A DNA stretch of 64,000 nucleotides from Leucobacter chironomi DSM 19883 (GCF_000421845.1 NZ_ATXU01000002.1:124001-188000), one strand, 5' to 3'; counted from the stretch's first letter, positions 33,277 to 42,479 are shown. The notes: generated from the sequence alone by a model not told the origin. Translations and numbers: made by a program.

Positions 33277-35064
33277 GTGAGAGGTATTGTGAAGCGCCTG
33301 CCGTGGTGGGCGTCGCTGATCGCGGCCGCCGCCGGCGGCGCGCTGCTCGACGTGGCCAGTCCGGGCGTCGCCTGGTGGCCGGCGGCGTTCGCCGGAGTCG
33401 CGCTCGTGCTCGCGGCGGTGTGGCAGCAGCGCTGGCCGATCGGGCTGCTCGCCGGCACCGCCGCGGGGGCCGCGTTCTGGATGCCGCACATCTCCTGGCT
33501 CACGCTCTACCTCGGGCCGGTGCCGTGGCTGGGGCTCAGCGCGGTGATGATCCTCTGGTTCGCGCTGTTCGGGATCGCGGCTGCGCTGGTCACCCGCGCG
33601 CTTGGGGAGATTGCCGAATGGTGGCGTTCCATCCGGCTCGCTTCGCTCGCTGCCAGACCCAGCCAGTCACGCCACCATTCGGCAATCTCCCCAAGCGCTG
33701 ACCGGTTCGCCGATGCCTCCGAGACTGCGCGAACTCGTCGGTCGCGGGGGTGGTGGGTTGCGGTGGCGCAGACGATCGCGGTGGCGGGACTGTGGGTGCT
33801 GCGCGAGCAGGCGCAGGGATCGTGGCCCTACGGCGGTTTCGCGTGGGGTCGTCTTGCGCACACTCAGGCCGACGGCCCGCTCGCACAGGCCGTGTCGTGG
33901 ACCGGCTTCGCCGGACTCTCGGGACTGATCGTGTTCGCCTGCGCGTTGCCGGTCGCTGCAGCGTTCGCTGCGCGCTCCTCCCGTTCCGGGGCGGATCCGG
34001 CTGCGCGAGAGATCCCGCCCGCCCGCCCCGGGCGAATCATGCTGGCCGGGGGCGCCGCCGGGCTCGTGATCCTGCTGGTGCTGGTGCTCCTGCCGGCGGT
34101 GCCGCTGCAGCAGACCGGCATCCTGCGGGTCGCCGCCGTGCAGGGCAACTCGAAGTCGGGCATCTTCGACGACCGCGAATCGGGCGACGTGCTGCGCGAC
34201 CACATCGCGGCGACCGAGGATCTGCTCGACCGCCTCGAAGCCGACGACGAGACTGTCGACGTGATCGTCTGGCCCGAGAACAGCGCCGAGTTCGGTCTGC
34301 CCGCCAGCCCGCTGGCGTCGCAGCGCGTCGCGAAGCTCGCGAAGCGGGCCGGGGCGCCGATCGTGGTCGGCACGATCCTCGAGAATCCCGATGGCAGCTA
34401 CACGAACAGCTCCCTCGTGTGGGGCGCGGCGGGCTCCGAGCCCGCACGGTACGACAAGCGCTACCCGGTGCCCTTCGCCGAGTACATGCCGAACCGCGAG
34501 TTCTTCCACATGCTCGCCCCCGACCTCGTCGATCTCGTGCAGCTGGAGTACGCGGCGGGAGCGCTGCCGGCCGCGTTCGACGTGCCGACGGCGGTGGGCC
34601 CGGTCAGGGCCGGGCTCGCGATCTGCTTCGACATCATCTTCGATGCGCAGGCCGTCGCGATGACGGATGCCGGGGCCGAGGTGATCTTCGCGCAGACCAA
34701 CAACGCCGACTTCGGGCGCACCGACGAGAGCGTGCAGCAGCTCGCCATCGCCCGGCTGCGCGCGATCGAGACGGGGCGCGCCCTCGTCAACATCTCGACG
34801 GTCGGAACGAGCGCCGTGGTCGCGCCGGACGGACGCGACCTCGCCGCACTCGAACCGTTCACCGCCGGCGCGATGGTGGCCGAGGTGCCGCTCGTCACCG
34901 GACGCACCCCCGCATTCGTCGCCGGATCCGCGATCGCCGCGCTCTGGATGGTGCTGGGAGGCCTCGGTCTCGCAGCGGGCGTCGCCTCAGCGGTGAAGCT
35001 GCGGCTGCAACGCGGGGCCGTCGCAGCTGATGGAGAGGACCGCCGCAAGGCCGAGAGCGACTAG
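33277..35064 (+). CDS. lnt: apolipoprotein N-acyltransferase Lnt
   Basis: A 595-residue Lnt, which adds the third acyl chain to the N-terminal Cys of lipoproteins in the membrane. Eight or so helices surround the nitrilase-like domain, whose triad can be placed at Glu334 (WPENSAEFG), Lys394 (YDKRYPVPFAEYMP) and Cys450 (AICFDIIFD). Two GTG starts compete, 33277 (GAGGGG six bases upstream) and 33289 (GAGAGG four bases upstream). Odd: a 101-base palindrome (33598-33698) lies inside the gene and codes about 34 extra residues (WWRSIRLASLAARPSQSR region) in a loop between helices, without breaking the frame. Ten bases separate it from the helicase gene. Confidence 0.93.
   Translation: MRGIVKRLPWWASLIAAAAGGALLDVASPGVAWWPAAFAGVALVLAAVWQQRWPIGLLAGTAAGAAFWMPHISWLTLYLGPVPWLGLSAVMILWFALFGIAAALVTRALGEIAEWWRSIRLASLAARPSQSRHHSAISPSADRFADASETARTRRSRGWWVAVAQTIAVAGLWVLREQAQGSWPYGGFAWGRLAHTQADGPLAQAVSWTGFAGLSGLIVFACALPVAAAFAARSSRSGADPAAREIPPARPGRIMLAGGAAGLVILLVLVLLPAVPLQQTGILRVAAVQGNSKSGIFDDRESGDVLRDHIAATEDLLDRLEADDETVDVIVWPENSAEFGLPASPLASQRVAKLAKRAGAPIVVGTILENPDGSYTNSSLVWGAAGSEPARYDKRYPVPFAEYMPNREFFHMLAPDLVDLVQLEYAAGALPAAFDVPTAVGPVRAGLAICFDIIFDAQAVAMTDAGAEVIFAQTNNADFGRTDESVQQLAIARLRAIETGRALVNISTVGTSAVVAPDGRDLAALEPFTAGAMVAEVPLVTGRTPAFVAGSAIAALWMVLGGLGLAAGVASAVKLRLQRGAVAADGEDRRKAESD
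33598..33698. repeat. perfect 30-bp inverted repeat inside lnt
   Basis: Arms 33598-33627 and 33669-33698 are exact complements around a 41-base loop. Each arm contains GGGGAGATTGCCGAATGG or its complement. The element is in frame and lies in a region between membrane helices. It looks like an inserted palindrome rather than a coding need. Confidence 0.95.
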
Positions 35065-35169
35065 TCCGTCGCACCGCGAGGGTTCGTGGCGGCACTGGAA
35101 GCGACGTCGGCGGCGAGGTCGAGTGAGGCACGACGCACGGTGGGTGCAGTGCGTTCGGTGTGCGCCAGC

Positions 35170-35175
35170 TAGGAT
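35170..35175 (+). promoter_or_regulatory. -10 box TAGGAT for the sigma-fusion gene, leaderless
   Basis: TAGGAT ends six bases before the GTG at 35182. This is a housekeeping-type box, so the sigma-fusion gene may be made constitutively at some level. Confidence 0.55.
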
Positions 35176-35181
35176 GGACCG

Positions 35182-36471
35182 GTGCACACGCCCGGCCCTC
35201 ACCCCTCGGAGCACGCCGCCGAACGCGATCGGGTGATCGCTGAGGTCTTCGACTCGCTGCCGTACCTGATGGGGGCGGCGGTGCGCATCGCCCCGCACTC
35301 GTCGCGTCTTGATCACGAAGAGATGGTGCAGGCTGCGCTCGTGAAGCTGTTCGAAGCGATGGAGGCGAGGAACGAGCCGATCACAAACCCTCGCGCCTAT
35401 GCGGCCACGATCATGCGCAACAGCCACACGAACGAACTGGTCTCGGCTCGCTCGGGTACTCAGTCGTGGGGCGATCTCGACGCGCTGCCGAGCGAGTTCA
35501 TATCGGTGGAGGCTAACGCCGAGCGGATGAGGAGGGCGGAGCTGAGCGACGAGTTCGCACTGGTGCGCCGCGCCCTGTCTGCCGTGAACCCGGAGTACCG
35601 GCTGCTGTTGCAGCGAGTGGTGGTCGAGGGTCGCAGGCCCCGCGAACTGGCGGCGGAGCAAAGACGCGAGGCGCCCGCGATCTCATCGGCGGTGGCTCGG
35701 GCGAAGGCCGCGCTGCGTCGCGCGGTGCTGATCGAGTTGCTAGGCGAGGGCGCCGACGAGTGCGTCGAGAACGCCCGCCGCCTTCCGGAACGAGTGCGCG
35801 ACGACCCCGCTCTGCATCGCTCGTCAGAGCGCGGCATTGCCCACGTCGAGCAGTGCGACGCGTGCCGGGAGGGGTGGCGGCGATTCGCCGCGCTGGCGAG
35901 CGCACTGGGCGTGCTACCGCTGCTGACGGTGTCGTTGCGGTGGCGCGCGGCGGTCGGGTCCGACGGCGCCGGGGATCCGCACGAGGCGGGCGGGGGAACC
36001 GGCGGATCGCGGATTGCGGCGGTGCCCGGAGCTCGGATCATGGCGGCCGTGGGTTCGGTGCTGCTCGTCGCGGCGGTGGGGTGCGTGGGCGCGTTCGTCG
36101 TGTCGAGCGGCGCGGGCTCACGGACCGCCGCGGAGGCTGACGCGGAGCCCGGTCTGCGCTATCGGTTCGAGGCCGCGAGCATGCGCTCGGAAGCCGGCCG
36201 GGCGAGCATCCATATCGACTTCGAAGTGCTCGACGAGGTGAGCTGGCAGATGCGGGAGCTATCGATCGAGTTGCCCGGGGGCTCCGGTCTCATAGCGCCG
36301 GACGGCTGGTCGTGCCACGGCGCGAATCCGATCGCCTGCATGCCGGATTCCGCGCAGCCCGGGCCCGTGGTCTTCGGCGTGGAACTGGGCCATCCGGGGG
36401 ATTTCCGGGTGAGCTTCACCGCCGAGGCTGGCGGCGCGGCGCTGCGGGGCAGTGCCTGGAACACATTCTGA
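35182..36471 (+). CDS. ECF-like sigma factor fused to anti-sigma-type zinc motif, membrane helix and exported domain
   Basis: A 429-residue four-part protein. Residues about 15-90 match sigma region 2 (HEEMVQAALVKLFEAM, then NPRAYAATIMRNSHTNEL, a -10 recognition-type helix). Residues about 120-190 match region 4, with NPEYRLLLQRVVVEG and a helix-turn-helix. His221, Cys225 and Cys228 (HVEQCDACREGW) form the HxxxCxxC motif of zinc-containing anti-sigma factors. A membrane helix spans about 286-308, and residues 310-429 form a beta-rich domain outside with one Cys pair (SCHGANPIAC). So sigma factor and its likely inhibitor are on one chain, tethered to the membrane. Release would need proteolysis or a conformational switch. 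The large surface protein starts 105 bases downstream and is the obvious target or ligand. Confidence 0.8.
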   Translation: MHTPGPHPSEHAAERDRVIAEVFDSLPYLMGAAVRIAPHSSRLDHEEMVQAALVKLFEAMEARNEPITNPRAYAATIMRNSHTNELVSARSGTQSWGDLDALPSEFISVEANAERMRRAELSDEFALVRRALSAVNPEYRLLLQRVVVEGRRPRELAAEQRREAPAISSAVARAKAALRRAVLIELLGEGADECVENARRLPERVRDDPALHRSSERGIAHVEQCDACREGWRRFAALASALGVLPLLTVSLRWRAAVGSDGAGDPHEAGGGTGGSRIAAVPGARIMAAVGSVLLVAAVGCVGAFVVSSGAGSRTAAEADAEPGLRYRFEAASMRSEAGRASIHIDFEVLDEVSWQMRELSIELPGGSGLIAPDGWSCHGANPIACMPDSAQPGPVVFGVELGHPGDFRVSFTAEAGGAALRGSAWNTF

Positions 36472-36576
36472 GATAGACGTGTAGCAGCCGACAGATTCCG
36501 GCGTTCGCTTGTCCTACCAAGGATACGAGTCTGCGTGACGTCTGGGACGGGACGTCTTGAGTGGTAGAGGTGAAGT

Positions 36577-39500
36577 GTGAGTTTGTGGCGAGCGAGCCGG
36601 CTGCGAGACGCGATCACGGGACGAGCACGCGGCCTGTCGATTCTGATCGGTACGCTGATGCTCGCGGGCGCCGTCGTCGCGGGCGTCCTCTCTGCTTCTG
36701 CTCAGAGCGCTTCGGCGGCTGTCGTGGACGCCGACTGGCGCGAGGTCACCGAGGACGGCCTGCAATTGCGCGCCAAGGTGACGGAGGTCGCGGGCAACGC
36801 GAACGGCCCGCTGCGCGCCGGGGACAAGATCCACTTCCACCTCGCCGTGAAGAATGTCGGAACACAGGCGTTCACGGGCTCATTCGCGGCTGATGTCACT
36901 AACATGCTGGCCGCGATGTCCGATGAGCATCTCGCCTATGCAGATGCTTACAGAGACTTGCCGGAGACGGTGCAGATTGCCACACAGTCCTCTCCGACCC
37001 ACTACTGGTGGAATCAGAACTTTCACTATCCCGCGTACCGGCAGGATGGCAAGCGAGTTCACGATAGCTTCACGGTGCAGCCGGGAGGCTCGCACTACTT
37101 CAATATTCGATTCGACGTGTCGAACGACTACTCGCGGAGTGACGGACTCGTCGCCGCCTCCGCCTGCCTCGACGGAACCCGGGGCGGCACCCCGGCGCAC
37201 GCGTGCATCGATTGGGCCGAGCAGCGCGTTGCGCAGCAGTATCCCGACCTGCAGGTCGCCTCTCAAACGGTGACCAAGGTATCAGGCGACAAGAACGGCC
37301 CGGTGCGCGCCGGCGACATCTTGGAGTACGCCGTGACCGTGCGGAACAGCGGCACTAGCGACTGGACGGCACCCGGTGGCTGGGCGGTCGATCGTCGCTT
37401 CACATTTGGGACCGATCTCGGCGACGTGCTCGACGACACCGTGGCGTCGGGAACGATCCCGGGGCTCAGCGGAACCCAGGTGCGTCAGGGACCGACCGCA
37501 CTCGCCGCGGGCGCGACCTGGCAGCACAAGTTCCGCGTGCAGGTGACGAACGACTACGCGCGCGGTGACCAGGCGATGCACGCGCGGGCGTGCTTCACCG
37601 GGGACACGGGCAACCCTCTGGCCGGCGTGGACGGCGTGATCGAGGTGTGCGGCGACTACGACGAGCAGCTCGTCGCCGAACAGTACCCTGACGTTGATAT
37701 CACCTCGCTGGCGGTTACGAAGACCCTGGGCGACACGAACGGTCCGGTGCGCGCAGGCGATATTCTGCAGTACTCAGTCACGATGCGCAATAGCGGCCTC
37801 GGCGACTGGACGGCCCGAGCGCCTGGGCGAAGGATCGCCGGTTCAGCTTCTCCAGCGAACTCGGAGAGGTACTCGACGATGCGGTGGTCGTCTCCGCGAC
37901 CGGGCTCTCCGGAACGCGGGTGGGACAGGGCCCATTCGTGCTCAACGCGGGTTCCTCCTGGAGTTACACCTTCCGGGTGCAGGTGACGAACGACTACGCC
38001 CGAGGAGACCAGACGATGAACGCGCGGGCCTGCTTCACTGGTAACACAGGCAACCCCGCGGTCGGAGACGACGGTGTGATCGAGGTGTGCGGCGACTATC
38101 CCGAGCAGACCGTCGTGGAGCAGTACCCCGATGTGGAGGTGCGGCAGGCGTGGGTGAACACCTCGCGCGCAGGCAAGCCGATCCGCCCGCTGGACAACCT
38201 GCGCTACGAGGTGAGGCTCACGAATCCGGGTGCAGGTGATTGGCGCGCCTCGGCCGGGTGGGCGGTGGGGCACCCGGTCACGGTTCGCGTGCCGCTCGCG
38301 GATGTGCTCGATGACGTGACGAACGTCGGCACGCCCTCGGCCGGGGCGAAGATCACCGACGGAGTGCTCGAGTGGACGGGCCAGCTCCTCGCCGGAGGCA
38401 CGCAGACGTTCACGTTCACGGCTCGCGCCGGGACCGGCGCAGCACCCACTGTCACGGCCCAGCAGCTCGTCACACGCGCGTGCGCGGGCGGGAATGCGCG
38501 GCAGGCCCCGAGGGGCGTCGATCACGTGATCGAGGTGTGCGACGAGATATCCGCGCAGATCGGGGAGCGGTGGCGCATGTCGAGCACCGTGTTCGACGAG
38601 TCGGGGGATCCGCTCGGGTCGGGCGCGACGGTACGTCCCGGGGCACAGCTCACCTACCGGCTCGCTGCAGAGTCGGTCGGAGGCTGGCCTGTCGAGAACA
38701 CGTCCTTGACGTGGGATCTCTCGGGTCTCGTCGAAGGGGCCGAGATCGGTGGGCCCGTGCAGGTGCTCGTCGGCGGTGTGCCGGTCATGACGCTGCCGGT
38801 CGTGAACGACCGCGTGACCCTACCCGCGACGACCCTTCCCGCGGCCGGGGGAATCGTGCTGCAGGTGCCGGTGACGGTGATGGCGGATCTCGCGGATCGT
38901 GATCTGCGCACGGGCGGCACCGGCACGGCGACGCCGGCCGATGTCGCCGGCGGCATTCCGGCCGAGGGGTGCGGCACGGCGGGGGCGCCGTGCGGCACCC
39001 TGGTCCGGGTGCGCGCCGAGACCGTCGCACCCGCTCAGCCCACGGTCGTGCAGCCGGTGTGTGAGGCCGACTGGACGGTGAGTGCCCCGTCGGTGGCGCT
39101 GCCCGCCGACACCGCCCGGATCGCCTACGTCCTGAGCGGCGATGTCGAGCCGGGGGAGACGGTGACGGTCACGGCTACGGCTGCCGACGGCGTGCGGCTC
39201 ACCCTGTCCTCGGGGTGGGTGATCGCGGCCGACGGGCGGAGTGCGACCCGAGTGGTAGCGCTCGCGGACCCGGACTGCAGGAAGCCGGTGACCCCGGCGG
39301 CGCCTGCGGTGACGCAGACTGTGTGCGAGGCGGACTGGACGGTGAGCGCGCCTGAGGTGGTGGCGCCGAGCGATACGGTCGATCTCAGCTACACTCTCGC
39401 CGGCACGGTCGAAGCCGGCGCTCGTGTCACCGTCACCGCGACGGCCGCCGCAGGAGCTCGTATCGAGCCGGCTCCGGGATGGGTGGTATCGCCCGACGGA

Positions 39501-40994
39501 CGTACGGCCTCTTTCGAGGTGGTGCTTCACGACGTGTCGTGCGTCGAGCCGCCCGTGCAGGTGCCGCTGGGTGCGCTGGTGATCCAGCAGGCGTCCTGCC
39601 CGGCCGATTGGACGGTGAGCAACCCTGTCGTCACGCTCCCCGCCGACACGGCCGAGGTCGAGTACGTGTTGACGGGTGAGGTGCGCCCCGGTGGCACCAT
39701 CACCGTGACCGCGGCCGCGCTCGGCGACGTCGAACTCGCGCCCACCGCTGGGTGGGTGCTCGCAGCCGACCGCAAGAGCGCGACGTACACGACCACGCTC
39801 GCCGATCCGCCCTGCGCGCGCCCCGTCGCCCAGCTCGAGGCGCCCGTGGTAGTGCAGCCGGTCTGCGAGGACGACGGGGTGGCGAGCGCGGCTGATCTCC
39901 TCCCGTCCGAAGACACTCCCGATGTCGCATACTCGTTGAGCGGCGAGGTAGGGCCAGGCGGCACCGCCGTGGTCACCGCGACCTCGCTCGGCCAGGCTGT
40001 GCTTACGGGCGGTTCAGGCTGGGTGGTCGCGGCCGACGGTCTCAGCGCGACCTTCGCGGTCGTGTTCGATGACCCCTCCTGCACTCGCCAGGTGGTTCCT
40101 CAACCGCCTGTGGTCACCCAGCCGGTGTGCGAGGCCGACTGGAGTGTGCGCGACCCTGCGGTGCAACTGCCCACAGATACGCCGGACATTGCGTACACGC
40201 TGAGCGGTGAGGTGACACCGGGCGCCCGGGCGACTATCACCGCGACGGCGCACGGCAACGCGCGACTGAGCGCTGCGCCCGGCTGGGTCGTCGCGGCGGA
40301 CGGGCGCAGTGCCACCTACGATGCGGTGCTGAACGATGCGTCGTGCGTGAGACCGCCGGTGCAGATGCCGGTGGACGCGCTGGTGATCGAGCAGCCCGTC
40401 TGCCTGGCCGACGGCACAGTGAGCATGCCCTCGGTCACGCTCCCGTCTGACACCACCGAGGTGACCTACGCCCTGACGGGGGAGGTGCGTCCGGGCGGCA
40501 CGGTCACGGTGATCGCGACCGCGGAGGCCGATGCCGAACTGGTGGCCACGACCGGGTGGGTGCTCGCGGCCGATCGCAAGAGCGCGAGCTACACCACCAC
40601 GCTCGCCGATCCCGACTGCGACGGTGGCGGCGGTGGCGATATCGGCGGCCCCGGCGACGGTAGCGACGATGACGACCCCGGCGGGAACACCGACGGCGAT
40701 CCCGGCGACGGAGGCCCAGGCCCCGGCGACGGGAACAACGGAAGCGATACCGGCCCCGGGGGGCCCGGTAACGGCGGCGGCGCCGACGGCCCCGGTTACG
40801 GCGGCGCCGTCGGGGGCGCCGGCGTCGACGGTGTGGGCGGCGAGCTCAAGCCCGCGCACACGAAACTCGTGCAGACGGGCAGCGCGCCCGCTCAGCTGCT
40901 CGTGGCGGCGGCCGTCGCTGCGCTGGCGGGCCTGGTGGCGCTGGCTTTGGCGAGCGCCATGGGTCGCCCGAGGCACAGCGGATCGGCGCACTGA
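36577..40994 (+). pseudogene. giant repeat surface protein with LPxTG-like end, one-base frameshift
   Basis: GTG 36577 follows GAGGTGA and opens a protein with a signal peptide (ending ASAQSASAAV). Four repeats of about 115 residues follow, each with NGPxRAGDxLxYxVxxxNSG, VxNDYARGDQ-type text and a Cys pair. In the third repeat the frame breaks: one C is missing from the run at 37814-37816. Restoring it gives a continuous 1,472-residue protein, because the next frame resumes the same repeat (WAKDRRFSFSSELGEV). Then come six Cys-containing repeats of about 88-91 residues, a Gly/Asp/Pro-rich spacer, and a sorting signal: LVQTG (40866-40880), a hydrophobic helix, and the basic end GRPRHSGSAH. 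This suits sortase anchoring. It is either a real disruption, a phase-variation site, or a read error. No sortase gene is in the window. Confidence 0.85.
39040..40620 (+). repeat. six tandem Cys-containing domains in the surface protein
   Basis: Six units of about 88-91 codons, each starting near VxQPVCEADWTV and ending with a Cys after ATYxxxLxDPxC-like text. Third- and sixth-unit DNA is very similar around the KSATYTTTLADP segment, which points to recent duplication or recombination. Confidence 0.9.
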
Positions 40995-41004
40995 GCAGGC
41001 CGCA

Positions 41005-41039
41005 CCGGGTGCGGGAGCGCGTGATGCTCCCGCACCCGG
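41005..41039. terminator. bidirectional hairpin terminator
   Basis: Exact 14-bp arms CCGGGTGCGGGAGC (41005-41018) and its complement (41026-41039) with a 7-base loop, between the converging surface-protein and rbpA genes. Confidence 0.8.
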
Positions 41040-41051
41040 CAGGCGCGTCGG

Positions 41052-41408
41052 CTACTGCGCGCCGCGGCGGGAGCGCAGCAGCTGCAGTCGCTCTTCGAGC
41101 AGCTCTTCGAGCTCCTCGCGGGTGCGGCGTTCGATGAGCATGTCCCACGGCGTGCGCTGAGAGGATTCCTTCTCCTCGAACTCGGCCCGCGCCGCGCGGC
41201 CGGCCTCGTCGTCGAGGAAGCCGATTTCGCCGCTCTTCTGATCGACCCACTCGGCCGGCGGCTCGGCGTCGGCGTCGAAGAGCACCCGGAACCGCACCCC
41301 CCGGTCGGTCAGGTACTCGACGGCGCGTCTGGGCGAGAGCTCGACGCCCTCCTCGCCCTGCAGACTCGTCGCGCCGATGCGCGTTCCTCGTAGAGTTCGA
41401 TCAGCCAT
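41052..41408 (-). CDS. rbpA: RNA polymerase-binding protein RbpA
   Basis: A 118-residue RbpA, the actinobacterial protein that binds RNA polymerase and group 1/2 sigma factors and stabilises the open promoter complex. The N-terminal tail reads MADRTLRGTRIGATSLQ, the core domain YLTDRGVRFRVLFDADAEPPAEW, and the sigma-interacting helix RTPWDMLIERRTREELEELLEERL. The core lacks the zinc Cys residues of many RbpA proteins (normally around the VRFRVLF and EW positions), so this is the zinc-free type, as also known in mycobacteria. The ATG at 41406-41408 has GAGGAGG upstream. It converges with the surface protein gene. Confidence 0.94.
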   Translation of the reverse strand: MADRTLRGTRIGATSLQGEEGVELSPRRAVEYLTDRGVRFRVLFDADAEPPAEWVDQKSGEIGFLDDEAGRAARAEFEEKESSQRTPWDMLIERRTREELEELLEERLQLLRSRRGAQ

Positions 41409-41481
41409 GCTGGACCTCCTCGCCGGTGGTGAGCGGGCCGGTGCGCTCGCGGACTCCGCGGGCACCCCTGCCGTTCATTGC

Positions 41482-41487
41482 AGCGTA
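41482..41487 (-). promoter_or_regulatory. rbpA -10 box TACGCT
   Basis: TACGCT on the minus strand gives a leader of about 65-70 bases ending in GAGGAGG. The -35 is not clear. Confidence 0.4.
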
Positions 41488-41547
41488 CTCGCTCGCGTCG
41501 GGTTCGCGATACCCCTGTACATGGGGTGCCCGGGATGCGAGGTCCAC

Positions 41548-41553
41548 TACTCT
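41548..41553 (+). promoter_or_regulatory. -10 box TACTCT for the SDR gene
   Basis: TACTCT lies 36 bases before the GTG at 41589, with a GAGGAG ribosome site in the short leader. Confidence 0.45.
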
Positions 41554-41588
41554 GGGAGGCACGTAATTCGAAACGACGAGGAGCACTT

Positions 41589-42356
41589 GTGACTCAGATT
41601 CTTGAACCGGGCAGCCTCGCCGGCCGCCGCGCGCTCGTGACGGGCTCGTCACGGGGGATCGGCGCCGACACCGTCCGGTACTTCGCCGAGGCGGGAGCCG
41701 ACGTGGTCGTGAACTTCCGCAACAAGGCTCCGCGCGCCGAGAAGCTCGCGACGCAGCTGCGCGAGCTGGGCGTGCGCGCACTCGTGCAGGGCGCCGACCT
41801 CACCGACCCCGACTCGGTGGCGGCGATGATGGACGCCGTGCGCGAGGAGTTCGGCGGGCTCGACGTGCTCGTGCTCAATGCCTCGGGCGGCATGGAGGGC
41901 GGCATGGAGGAGGACTACGCGCTGAAGCTCAACCGCGACGCGCAGCTGTCGGTGCTCGACGCCGCGCTGCCGCTGATGGGCGAGGGTTCGCGCGTGGTGT
42001 TCGTGACCAGCCACCAGGCGCACTTCATCCGCACCACGCCCACGATGCCGGAGTACGAAGGCGTGGCGCTCTCGAAGCGCGCCGGCGAGGACGCGCTGCG
42101 CGAGCGCATTCCGGCCCTCGAAGAGCGCGGGATCGGCTTCACCGTCGTCTCGGGCGACATGATCGAGGGTACGGTCACCGCGACGCTGCTCAACCGTCTC
42201 AGCCCGGGAGCGATCGAGGAGCGCCGCGAGCAGGCGGGCAAGCTCTACAACGTCTCCGAGTTCGCGGCCGAGGTGGCGCGCGCCGCGGTCGATCCCGTTC
42301 CCGCCGACAACACCCGTCTGGTGGGCGACACCGGGAGCTTCAACGGGGAGGGCTGA
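41589..42356 (+). CDS. SDR-family oxidoreductase
   Basis: A 255-residue SDR. The motif TGSSRGIGADTV lies at residues 20-31, NFRNKAPRAEK after strand two suggests NADP binding, LNASGG replaces NAG, and the active-site region reads VTSHQAHFIRTTPTMPEYEGVALSKRAGE, where the Tyr-Lys pair is YEGVALSK rather than the usual YxxxK. This divergent spacing puts catalysis in doubt. The start is a GTG at 41589 with GAGGAG seven bases before it. A strong terminator follows, so it is a single-gene unit divergent from rbpA. Confidence 0.85.
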   Translation: MTQILEPGSLAGRRALVTGSSRGIGADTVRYFAEAGADVVVNFRNKAPRAEKLATQLRELGVRALVQGADLTDPDSVAAMMDAVREEFGGLDVLVLNASGGMEGGMEEDYALKLNRDAQLSVLDAALPLMGEGSRVVFVTSHQAHFIRTTPTMPEYEGVALSKRAGEDALRERIPALEERGIGFTVVSGDMIEGTVTATLLNRLSPGAIEERREQAGKLYNVSEFAAEVARAAVDPVPADNTRLVGDTGSFNGEG

Positions 42357-42374
42357 CCCTCCGCGACGCCGAAC

Positions 42375-42437
42375 AGCCGGTGTCCGATAGTCGAACGCGC
42401 CGAGGCGCGTTGCGGCGACTATCGGACACCGGCTTTT
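42375..42437 (+). terminator. strong rho-independent terminator
   Basis: Exact 19-bp arms (42375-42393 and 42416-42434) with a nested 8-bp hairpin in the loop (AACGCGCC-GA-GGCGCGTT), followed by TTTT. It ends the SDR gene and insulates gltB. Confidence 0.9.
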
Positions 42438-42479
42438 CTGCGCCCGGTTTCGAGTGGGCGACGGCAGTGTTTCGGTTGT

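Noticed and set aside
30711-33503. Open frame of about 930 codons antisense to helY and the start of lnt
   Set aside because: Pure shadow of GC-rich third positions; no recognisable domain, and it crosses two well-supported genes.
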